Assembly (NCBI GenBank): GCA_022393335.1
Contig: JAJEKB010021277.1
Span: forward strand, 2,170,382 to 2,234,381
Reading direction: 5' to 3'
DNA: 64,000 nucleotides
Origin: Macrotrachela quadricornifera
Taxonomy: Eukaryota; Rotifera; Eurotatoria; Philodinida; Philodinidae
Positions 11,116 through 20,317 of the stretch are shown piece after piece. The notes beneath the pieces are model-generated. The model had not been told where the DNA came from. It searched no databases and saw only the letters and a program-made list of their open reading frames with translations. The position numbers and the translations under genes are program-made. Each line of letters opens with the position of its first letter. Position 1 is the first letter of the stretch.

Positions 11116-13380
11116 CAGGTCTATCAAAACGGTGTTGTTTTCGGGCCAAAAACGATCCATAAAAGTGGTCAAAACGGGGTCTTTACGACAGTATATTGAA
11201 TAGATTCGGGCCGATCTCGGTCCGTATTTCCTGGCGCAGAAATACGCAACGTATTTGATCGTTTTCTCGCCGTTTACGGCTAAAATTCAAATCTTAAGGT
11301 ATTATTATTGTATGATTTGTATTCTAAGATTGTGCAAGATCTTCTATTACTGATACAAACTTCTATAGGGCTCCAATAGAGTTCTTCGTCGCTTTGTTCT
11401 AATCTCTAGCCTTTTTCTTTCCCTAACTAGCCGTTCTTCATCACCTTCTCTCGCTTTTCATCACATTTCACCAAACATCACCAGTGATACATCTGATTTA
11501 TACTTACCATTTTGACGATGTTAGAGAAAACACATCTAAATAAAAACAAAAATAAAAATTTAATATATCAAATTTATACTTACATGTACCAAACTATTAT
11601 TAAAATATTTAAATAAAAATAAAAATTTTATATATATTCTATTCATACTTGTCTATTCGACAATAAAATTGAAATATCTAAAAAGAAAATATAAATTTTA
11701 TATACAAAGTTCTAGTTGCCTATTCGATGATATTATTCAAATATTTGAATAAAAAAATAAGTTTAATTTTTAATATTCACACTTATCTACACTACAGTAT
11801 TATTGAAATACCTAAATGAAAAAATAAGAATTCTATATATTAGAATAATACTTGCCTAGTCAAAATTTTGATTGAAATGTCTAAACGAAAAAATCTAAAC
11901 TTTATATATATAAAATTCATACCGTCTCAACAATATTATTGGAGCATCTAAATAAAAAAAATTATATATAAAATTTATACTTGTTTATTCGATGGGATTA
12001 TTAATAAATCTAAAAACATAAGAATTTAATATATATAAAATTCAGTTACCTTTTCGTTGATAAAATTCAAACTATTTAAATAAAAAAATATAAGTTTTCT
12101 ATATAAATTACATACTTGCCCATTGAATGGTTTTATTGAATTATCCAAAAGATAAAAATTTAATACATAAAATTAATGCTTAGTTTTTCAGCGATATTGC
12201 CAAAATATCTAGAAAAGAAAAGGAAAAATTTTATATACAAAGCTCATACTTATCTATTCGACGCAATAATACAAATGTCTAAATTAAAAAAATAAAAATT
12301 TGATTTTTAAGATTTATGCTTGCCTATTTGATGATATTGCTAAAATATCTAAATAAAAAAAAGAAGAATTATGTCTATAGAATACATACTTGCCTATTCA
12401 ACGATATAACCCAAATATCTAAATAAAAAAGAATAAAAATTAAAGTATTAAATGTATAATATTCATACTTGTTTAATAATTTTATTGAATTATCTAAATA
12501 AAAAAAAGTATATAAAGTTTAGATATATATATGATTCACACATTTCAACGATATCGTTGTAATATCTAAATAAAAACTAGGAATTTAATTTTCAAGATTG
12601 ATATTTATCTTGTTGATTATATGTTTGAAGTATCTGAATATAAAGATAATGAAAAATATGTATATAAACTGTTTTCTGGAATCGGCAATGATGTGCAGCT
12701 ATCTATAAAAAAAACTAGGATAATACACTAAGTTTACGTTTATATGCCTGTTTATCTTTACTAAATTATATCGATGAAGAATAAGTTTTTGTGACAATGA
12801 TAATTATTATCTACCATGTTGTTCATTTCGATGAAAGCAAAAAATCTCCTATTCATATTACTATTGTAGTCACAGGTAACTATGTTGCTGTGAATAGTGA
12901 ATTAATTTAGTGACTATTAGTATTAGTATAGAACGTACATACGAACTTTATCTTCTATTCGTAAAGTTGGATAATTAAAATTAAAATGTTTTGAATAGTT
13001 TAGACATTTTAAATGCGGACAAGTAATGTGGCCCAAAATATTGGTTTGATGAAAAAGGCTTTAGTTCTATATGATCAAATACGATCATGCAAGATCCTAA
13101 TCATCAAATTTTATAAGAATCTTGTATTAAGAATCTTGTTAGATTTACTTTAACATCTTATAATAAGATACATATTAAAAACCGCTAAAAACGCCATGTA
13201 AACGGTGTTTCGTTACGATGTCGTAAATGGTGTACGATACACGGTCCGTAAAATGTTCCGTAATGTATCTGTATATGTGTGCTTAGCCAATAGTCGTCAA
13301 TAAAAAATGTCGGATCATTGTAAACTTGCCGTTATTACCGGTTTACCGTCGCTTACAAACCGTTAATATAGACCTGAGTA
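11112..13380. mobile_element. Probable second nested DNA element
   Basis: TACCCAGGTCTAT at 11112-11124 is matched in inverted orientation by ATAGACCTGAGTA at 13368-13380. Inside each terminus lies an AACGGT motif and a zone rich in ACGGT/CCGTAA words. The flanks are CTAC/CTAT microsatellite, which hides any target duplication. The interior has no coding region and is largely a degenerate tandem repeat. It could instead be internal structure of the outer element. Confidence 0.45.
11515..12640 (+). repeat. Degenerate minisatellite, ~65-75 bp unit, about 15 copies
   Basis: Each unit reads roughly: CATACTTGCCTATTCGA, a few bases, ATATTATTGAAATATC, TAAATAAAAAA, then an ATAAAAATTTTATATA-like stretch. 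The CTATTCGA and TATCTAAATAAAA blocks recur throughout with drift in length and sequence. It fills about half of the inner nested element. Confidence 0.75.
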
Positions 13381-13419
13381 CCTATCTACCTATTTATCCA
13401 TCTACCTAAAAAAAGAAAC

Positions 13420-13620
13420 TCTCTAGGGAGTCCCCGTACAGTGACTCCCTAGGGAGTTTTTAGCTTACTCCATAATCCCTAAACATGGAGGATTCCCCAG
13501 GGAGTCACCAAGCGAATCCTCGGGGAGTCCCCGTACTTTAGGGATTCCCTCGGGACTAGCTAGGTGAGTCCCTGGGGACCCACTGGGGATTTCGCAATTT
13601 TTAGGGAACTCACTGGGGAC
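13420..13620. repeat. Right subterminal GGGGANTCCCC cluster
   Basis: About ten units of the form AGGGAGTCCCC, GGGGAGTCCCC, GGGATTCCC or GGGGACCCAC in ~200 bp, on both strands. Same motif family as at 10895-10975. Confidence 0.65.
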
Positions 13621-13731
13621 TTTACGAGGGAGAATGGACTAGGGTTATTAATGGATATTTTACAGGAACAAACAGATAGAATTATATATTCACAAAAAAG
13701 TTATGAATTAAATATTTTCAAATGACCTATT

Positions 13732-13816
13732 AGGTCATTTTTGCGGGCAATTAAAATTTAATAAATTTATAAGATAATAAAACGTTTTATTATCTTATAA
13801 TATAAATTTATTCTCG
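13732..13816 (+). other. Palindromic 3' UTR of the Penelope element
   Basis: A short hairpin TGACCTATTAGGTCA follows the stop codon. A 28-nt perfect palindrome at 13770-13797 (centre AAAACGTTTT) follows, and weaker pairing continues outward on both sides to an arm starting near 13744. It may help processing or priming of the RNA. Confidence 0.65.
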
Positions 13817-13875
13817 CCTAATTGTAACAATTTCTTCATCATATATATAATTGAGTTTTTTTTTCATGTAATTTC

Positions 13876-13932
13876 ATTTTATTTTGACTGACGAGGTCAA
13901 CAGTCGTTGACGAAACGTTTCGAAAATAAAAT
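13876..13932 (+). ncRNA. Hammerhead ribozyme (type I) of the Penelope element
   Basis: Stem I pairs ATTTTATTTTGA (13876-13887) with 13920-13932 with a single bulged G at 13922. The core CTGACGA is at 13888-13894. Stem II is GTCAAC/GTTGAC (13896-13901, 13906-13911) with loop AGTC and one extra G at 13895. GAAA is at 13912-13915. Stem III is a minimal palindrome ACGT (13915-13918) that could pair only weakly within one molecule or firmly between two. The predicted cut is after U13919. Hammerheads of this kind are known in Penelope-like elements. The extra G may lower activity. Confidence 0.75.
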
Positions 13933-13936
13933 TATG

Positions 13937-15107
13937 TTCTATTCGGTATTATTTTCTTTATTGTTTATTAATAAATTGTATATTCCGTTTTCTGAAAGAA
14001 AGAGCTGTACGCAGCTTAAAAATGGTTAAAATTTATCGATTTTCTCAAGTCAAGCTGGTATCATACGTTTAGCTACGTTGCATATACGCATTTTTTTTTC
14101 TTATATTGGGCAAAGAATGTAAAAAAAAAGACAAAACTGTGTAATGCAACGTAATGAGAGAAAAAACATGCATGATAGACATTCATCCTTACCCAACTTA
14201 TCACCATGTGTATGCGATAGTACGCTTCGTTGATTCATGTAAATAAATATTACTTGGATAAAACCAAGTAACTTTATTGAATATAAAGGTACGAAGTAGT
14301 TTGTTTCTTGCATATACAAAAACAACTTCAATACATTTCAGCATCGATTTACATCGTAAGTATATCTAGATAGTTATCCATATATCTATTTGTACACGTA
14401 ATATGACATTTCTGGCATAAGTATTTGTTTCAGAATTAAAATAAAAAACTTTATGCCACATTGTAGAGTAAACTTGAAATTGTGGAAAAATGTATTTTAT
14501 TATTCGAAATATTGTTTCTATGAATCTATAGAGTGTTTACATTAAGCATTAATTTCAATATTGTACGGTACAATATACTGTCTTATTTTGAAATTACCCT
14601 TGCACCTTAATGTAGTGTTCTGCAGGAACGGCGTCTTTGGTACTCTCATGTTCCCATTCCCGAAGTTTCCACGGAAATTCTCGTAATACATTTGAGGTTT
14701 TTCTTTCGATTTCCTATTTTTAGGCTTCAGAAAAATATTACTTACACATCCTAAATTCTTTCGACACCGTGCACTGTATAAAATGGCAGTACAGCAAATT
14801 TTTTGTCAAATACAAAAGTTGAAAAACATCTCTATCTGTGAGAAGCATTTAGAAATTAGCGTATTCTAGCAAGATATCAGTGGGTTATCGCAGCTCATGT
14901 ACAGACATGCCAACCTACTTGTTCAAGTTGTTAAAGAAAACATGCAAAATTCTATATGACTATTATCCTAATATATTTTTGCATGCAACACTCTTATGTA
15001 ATGATCAGAGATATATGGCTTGTATGTAAAGATCAGTGTTATACATATTGATCTTCAGGTTGACTAAAATTTTATTATACTACACATGTCATTACAAATA
15101 AGTCATA
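13937..15107. other. Spacer, no gene seen
   Basis: AT-rich, without a recognisable coding region or repeat apart from the end of the Penelope element at its left edge. Confidence 0.5.
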
Positions 15108-15116
15108 TTTACAAAA

Positions 15117-15577
15117 ACGTAGGTGAAGTAGCCACCAGATTCGCGTAATTCCACCCCGGATTCGCCTAGAGAGCGTTCCAGATCGTTCCAGACGAGTTCC
15201 CAGTGCAACTCGGCGAGCTCTATCCATTGGTGAAATCAGAATCTTGATAGCTCAAAACATGTTTGAGAAAAAGCCGAAATACTCATTTTTTCCTATAGAA
15301 AACGAGTTCTATTTCCAGTAATTCTACCCCGGATTCGCCTAGAGAGNNNNNNNNNNCGAATCCGGGGTAGAATTACTGGAAATAGAACTCGTTTTCTATA
15401 GGAAAAAATGAGTATTTCGGCTTTTTCTCAAACATGTTTTGAGCTATCAAGATTCTGATTTCACCAATGGATAGAGCTCGCCGAGTTGCACTGGGAACTC
15501 GTCTGGAACGACTTGGAATGCTCTCTAGGTGAATCCGGGGTGGAATCACGCGAATCTGGTGGCTACTTCACCTACGT
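15117..15577. mobile_element. Foldback MITE with 9-bp target duplication
   Basis: Two ~225-bp arms are inverted copies, starting ACGTAGGTGAAGTAGCCACC and ending with its complement. The direct repeat TTTACAAAA flanks it at 15108-15116 and 15578-15586. A 9-bp duplication fits a Mutator-type element. The arms contain the block CCCCGGATTCGCCTAGAGAG twice, near the outer edge and again beside the centre. A 10-N gap sits exactly at the centre, so the loop is missing. Confidence 0.8.
15347..15356. other. Assembly gap (10 N)
   Basis: Ten N bases at the centre of a near-perfect palindrome. The true length is unknown; hairpins commonly break assemblies. Confidence 0.95.
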
Positions 15578-15586
15578 TTTACAAAA

Positions 15587-16592
15587 ACTACTATTAACGC
15601 GATTCTGCATCAACAAATCTAAATTTTAGTTACTTTATAGTACATTTACTATTACATGCAAAAATTAAGCTTTTTTCATGTCTACGTTTTTCATATCTTA
15701 TTAAAATGGAATCATTCTTATATAATCATACTATATTAACTCATAAAACCTGTTGTTTTTTAATATTCTTCATGACTGTTAAGATCCATAAGCACACGTA
15801 CTTAGTAGTTACCTGATAATTATTATACTCTTTAGATTTTATTGTACTTCTAACGTATGTTGATGGTCAAATTATGTAGAAGGTCGTATAAAAAAGAATC
15901 TGTAACCTTCAATTTTATCTAGGAAAAAAATCTTCTACATGCATATGACATAGTTAATTCATAAACATTCTTTCTTATATAAAAGAAAACTTCATAGAGT
16001 ATGCATTGAAATAGCAAAAAAGAAGCGACATAACATCTCTTTTTTTTTAAAGAGCAAAAAAAAAATTTTAAGTGGGGAACTACTTTCGAGACAACTTGAA
16101 GATATGGGATTTCATTGTATGCAAATGAATTCTAAAACTATTGCCTCTATTCAGTTAAAAAAAAAATTAAAGTCGACGCACTTTTGTTGTGTATAAAGAT
16201 TCATTATATACTCATCTATTCTTCGATTCTCTCACTGAATTTGTTTGTGTATAATTGCTAACGAATAATTGCATGCAATTGACTTGTGATCCCATATTAC
16301 TGCAACTACATCGTTTCGAACATATTACCGAAAGAAAAAGAAAGGACAGAATGAATGTTTGTATGTCAGACATTGGTGATCTAAGAATGTGATGGAAGAA
16401 ATGCAAGGTAACATGTCTTGTTAGGTAGTGGCATCTTTCATCCGCTACTCCCCTTTCGCTTGTTCTTCTTTTCTATTCTCGCCATCGGTCATCTATATGA
16501 TTCATACATATAGATATAGTTTTGTTTATGTTTAGTTGTTAGTTTTTTTGAAGAAGAAATACATCAAGGATTTAATTAGTCCACAGACTAAC
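15587..16592. other. Spacer and presumed 5' region of the sulfotransferase gene
   Basis: No gene seen. A pyrimidine-rich stretch (about 16440-16480) lies upstream of the next gene. Confidence 0.45.
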
Positions 16593-17882
16593 ATGTCTAC
16601 TGAAGTTGTAAGCAATTATGATAATTCATTGACCCTTCGTACAGAAGTCAATCTATCCGAAGATGATCTCAGTGAACAAGCGAAGAAGCAATTTAGTATT
16701 CATACTGAGATTCTACATACACATCAAATGAATGCGCGCTGTACACTCGCTGATAAACAATTATCACCCATTGGTCGTCATCTACTTTCTCTTATATTTG
16801 AACAGTCGTACACGAACTGTAAGAATGTTCTCAATTATGTAGCAGCTCATCCCGAAATAACAGCAACAACTAATTTGATACGTGCTCCAATCATTATATG
16901 TGGTTTACCTCGTACAGGCACGACACTTTTATATAATTTGCTTGCCTGTGATTCAGCATGTCGAGCACCACTTTTCACTGACATGATGGAACCAGTTCCG
17001 CCACTTAGTCGTTCTGATACCACAGGACAATTAGGACGTCAAAAGATTGTAAATGCGTCCAACGACATATTCAATGCAGTAGGACTGATTAATTATGAAC
17101 GAGAAATCTCTGCTTGTCATCCTTCTTTTGCATACGAAGAAGATGAATATATTCTACAACATGCTGGTATTAATTTGTTTCCTTATATGCTTGCTCCTGA
17201 TAAAGATAGTGAACTTGTAATGTGGTACTTGAATGATACAAATAAAGACTTTGCTTACGAGTATCATAAAATATTCATACAAATGTTGAATAGCGTTGAT
17301 GCACCTGAAACTCATTGGCTTTTGAAAGCTCCAATCCATACGCTTTTCTTAGATACTCTACTGCATCATTATCCCAATGCATCACTCATCACAGTTCATC
17401 GTAAACTCGATGAGGTTTTTCCTTCAATAGTTCGTCTGGTAACGGCTTATACTAGAGCATTTTTTGATAACGACAAAGCCAATGTTGCTACCAATAATAA
17501 TACAGCTCTGGAGTCAGCCGTACGCATAGTAGATGCTACTATTCGCAGATTAGTCAAATTTCGACTCACTAATCAAACTACTCCAGTTCTTGATGTACTC
17601 TACGATGATTTACTTACACAGCCGATTGATACTATTCGTCGAATCTATGAGTACTTCAAACTAACATGGACAGAAGACTTCGAGTTGGCCATGCTTGCTT
17701 GGCTTCGTGATAATCCTCAGGGAAAACACGGTCGTAATACCTACACACTTGAAGAGTTTGGGATGAAACACGAAATAATAGAGAAATGCTATGAAGAATA
17801 TAATAATTTGTTTCTCAAAACTCAAAACCAATCTTCGAAAGACAGTGATGTGACAAAGGAATCAAGTGTCGATAGACATTAA
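16593..17882 (+). CDS. Sulfotransferase (Sulfotransfer_3-like), single exon
   Basis: Predicted PAPS-dependent sulfotransferase of 429 aa. The 5'-phosphosulfate loop is GLPRTGTTLLYNLL (from about residue 104), and the 3'-phosphate site is the SLITVHRKLDEVFPSIVRL region. A HWLLKAPIHTLFLDTLLHHYPNA stretch precedes it, as in the family. The first ATG in frame is 16593; the frame stays open upstream to about 16536 without an ATG. No intron, signal peptide or membrane segment is visible, so it may be cytosolic or act on small molecules. The acceptor substrate is unknown. Being intronless among intron-rich genes is noteworthy and allows for retroposition or transfer. Confidence 0.8.
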   Translation: MSTEVVSNYDNSLTLRTEVNLSEDDLSEQAKKQFSIHTEILHTHQMNARCTLADKQLSPIGRHLLSLIFEQSYTNCKNVLNYVAAHPEITATTNLIRAPIIICGLPRTGTTLLYNLLACDSACRAPLFTDMMEPVPPLSRSDTTGQLGRQKIVNASNDIFNAVGLINYEREISACHPSFAYEEDEYILQHAGINLFPYMLAPDKDSELVMWYLNDTNKDFAYEYHKIFIQMLNSVDAPETHWLLKAPIHTLFLDTLLHHYPNASLITVHRKLDEVFPSIVRLVTAYTRAFFDNDKANVATNNNTALESAVRIVDATIRRLVKFRLTNQTTPVLDVLYDDLLTQPIDTIRRIYEYFKLTWTEDFELAMLAWLRDNPQGKHGRNTYTLEEFGMKHEIIEKCYEEYNNLFLKTQNQSSKDSDVTKESSVDRH

Positions 17883-19084
17883 ACTTGAAAGTTGAATTCA
17901 ACTATTCTAGTTTTGAAATATCAAGTTTGACACTATTACTAATCTTCAAAGATCTTACCTGAGAGAACTATTATCAAATTTATCACTTACGTAGAAAACA
18001 TGTCATTAATATTTTTCTGTGGAATTTGTTTTTTAATATAGATGATATTAAGAAGCGACGTCATTATAAATCATTTTTAAATTCTTTGAAAGTCTTTGTT
18101 GAATTTAATACAAATTCAGAGAACCTTCATTCTCAAGCTCACCGGTATTGCGTATAGTGTAGAGGTGGATATGAATCAGTTGTAAAAAAATGCAAACAGC
18201 ATTCATTGAAAAAGGATTTTTTAACATAATTTTTCGATTTTGTTTAGATTTTTAAATACTCGAACAGTACTCATCTTTAGTATAGAGAAAAGTATATACT
18301 CATCAGTACTATTTAAACTCATTTCAAATACGTTATATGATAATTAATGAGCAAAATTAATTCGAGTATCGATCGAAAATTGTATTTTTGAATTGAATAT
18401 TATGTAACGAAACCATTTTTTATAATTCAAAAACTGTAATAATTACAAAATTACTTTTATTGATAAAAAAAAAAATAATTTTTCAGTTATCTAAAATGAT
18501 ATTTACATGATTATCAAGAGCCAGCTATTCATACTTGTAATTTTTAGTATTTTATAGGGATTTAAATATAAAATGCGTAGAATCTGTTTTGCAAAAATTT
18601 CAAGTATGATCATGTTTATTTCATGCATAGTCGAAAAGGACTAAAACTAAACCGATAGAGGACTATATACGAAGTAAAAGATAATTTTAGGAATAGATTC
18701 ATAATTGAATATTATAATTTTGTTAGATATAATCGATAAAATAAAACATGTATTTATATTAAATACTAAAAGTTTCAAATATATTGAACGCAATATGAAT
18801 GAGAAATGAAGAACTGATTTTCTTATGTAGCAATTAAAGATATCTGAGTTACAGTGTTAATGTTCTCTATATTATGTAATTTTCAGTATTATATATGGTA
18901 ATCTACTCAAGATATTGAGTTTATTTACAAGCTCATATTTTATATTTTAGGTTGATTTATCAAAAAATTCTTTAAAAATACATAACAAATAAAATATCGT
19001 ATTTTTAGTTCATGTATACTGTTCTTGCTAAATCTTCTATGAATGAATTAATTTTGTAGGCATAAATTGTCTTCATATCATTTT
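17883..19084. other. Intergenic, no gene seen
   Basis: Very AT-rich spacer between two convergent genes; nothing recognised beyond likely 3' UTRs. Confidence 0.5.
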
Positions 19085-20317
19085 CTATATTAAAGATTTA
19101 AATCCTGGCGGAATGTAATCATTCTTTTGACAATTCCATGAAAGTAAACTATGTTTTCTTGGATAACTTTTATCGTAAATTACTTCACCTTTAGCAAAAT
19201 AACCAGCCCACCAACTATAAGTACCTGTCGTAATAAGATTATGATCACATAATGTCAATACAACTAGATCATCAGCTGCTGAAAAATTCGAAGGTGTAAT
19301 AATCACATCATTTCTTAATTCAAAAGTCTTTTCACACCATAATTTATCATCACTAACAATAATAAAAAGTGGATTTAAGTATTTTTCAGTAAAATAATTC
19401 ATTCCATTATGAATATACTCAATAGATGATGCTGATACTCCTCCAATAATATTATGTCTAAATGAAAGAAAATCCCCACGACGAATATGAACACCAATAA
19501 GTGTACGATTTTTAGTATTTTGATGAAATATATATGATGTTGCTGTTGATAATATAGTATCATTAAATATAAATTGATTACGAATTTCTTGTTCATAATC
19601 AATAAAATAACGATAACTTTGCCAATAACCTGTTAATTCAATTGATTTATTGGATACATTGTATATTAAATCAAAATAAAATGTACAACCACCATTATTA
19701 GCACGTGGAATATTTGTTAATTTTGTAAAATCTTTATCCGATATAAGACATACATTTGATTTATTTAATGAAAATATTCGACGAAGTTCATTTAAATCTT
19801 CAGCATGATAATGCATACAACAATTACGTTTACGTGCAAAACTGTATGCAGTTGCATACATAAACATTTTATTTCCTAATCGACCTTTATTCTTTCGAAC
19901 AATAATAGCACATGTGCCATTTACATAATGATTTTTTATAAATCCTTTTAAAACAGAAATATCTATAGATTTAAGATATTCTAAATCATTTTCTAAAGAA
20001 GCACCCCATAATGTAAGTGTAATACCATTATATTTTGCTATAATACCCATAAATATTAAAAAAACATATAAAATTGAACAACATAAGGTTTTTTTATATA
20101 TTTTTATTGATTTTATTCGATGTATTAAATGTGTTTGAGTTCTCAATGTCGTAAGTAATGATTGATGGAGATCACTCTATAAAAAATAAACAATTTTCCA
20201 ATATAAACCAATATTCGATAGTTAAAGTAAAAGATAAATTACTAACATTGAGATGTAACTTATGTTAATTTCATTACTTACAGTTGAATGTGATAGCAAT
20301 GATGATTGTGAATCCAT
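19085..20317 (-). CDS. GT11 fucosyltransferase (galactoside 2-alpha-L-fucosyltransferase-like)
   Basis: Two exons: 20317-20282 (12 codons from ATG) and 20176-19085, joined in phase 0 across a GTAAGT...TATAG intron, giving 375 aa. It is a type II Golgi-style protein: short cytosolic tail, one membrane anchor near residues 42-60, then a lumenal domain with N-glycosylation sites. GT11 motifs are present: RLGNKMFMYATAYSFAR (about 111-127), the GDP-fucose site HIRRGD (about 242-247), and LCDHNLITTGTYSWWAGYF near the C-terminus. It probably transfers fucose from GDP-fucose to galactose. The large exon lacks an ATG near its 5' end, so the tiny first exon is needed. Confidence 0.85.

Larger units (their letters stand above)
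10868..13644. mobile_element. DNA transposon inserted into the Penelope element
   Basis: Perfect 18-bp terminal inverted repeats: CCCTAGTCCATTCTCCCT at 10868-10885 and its complement at 13627-13644. The flanks share only TT, and removing the insert plus one TT reconstitutes the host reading frame (AGC TTA TTA ATG). Both subterminal zones, about 10895-10975 and 13420-13620, carry clusters of GGGGANTCCCC-type palindromes. The CCCTAG terminus recalls piggyBac, but the flanks are not TTAA. No transposase is present in the 2.8 kb, so it is non-autonomous. Confidence 0.75.
8545..13730 (+). pseudogene. Penelope-like Pol: reverse transcriptase + GIY-YIG, broken
   Basis: The RT motifs are clear: AYFLIKVHKENQPARPIIS (fingers), SFDVCSLFTNIPL (motif A), GVAMGSPLAPIIAHLFMSN (motif B) and YRYVDDIFMI (motif C, catalytic YVDD). 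After the thumb comes an Asn-rich run and then the nuclease, with IYQYNCKNCKKSYIGQ (a CxxC preceding YIG) and a KKREHQNAF helix. Breaks: stops and frame changes at 8545-8570 and 8810-8980, one frameshift at about 10015-10035 just after YVDD, and the insertion after codon ESF at 10867. The catalytic residues themselves survive. The gene cannot make a full protein now. Confidence 0.85.
8500..13935 (+). mobile_element. Penelope-like retroelement, degenerate, split by a DNA transposon
   Basis: Order of parts: broken N-terminal region (8510-8980), reverse transcriptase (8984-10150), asparagine-rich linker (10384-10450), GIY-YIG endonuclease (about 10640-10860), a foreign 2.8-kb insert (10868-13644), the last 28 codons (13645-13730), palindromic 3' UTR, then a hammerhead ribozyme at about 13876-13932. 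RT plus C-terminal GIY-YIG defines canonical Penelope-like elements. The 5' end is uncertain and no second ribozyme copy was found upstream. Removing the insert restores an unbroken frame at that point, which confirms the nesting order. Confidence 0.85.

Noticed and set aside
11515..12640. CRISPR-like array
   Set aside because: Units drift in length and sequence with no constant repeat and variable spacer; the DNA is eukaryotic.
10895..13620. GGGGANTCCCC units as genuine NF-kappaB enhancers
   Set aside because: They sit only in the subterminal zones of a transposon, where transposase-binding repeats are the simpler explanation.
10868..13644. Assignment of the inserted element to piggyBac
   Set aside because: CCCTAG termini fit, but the flanks are TT, not TTAA, and no transposase is present.
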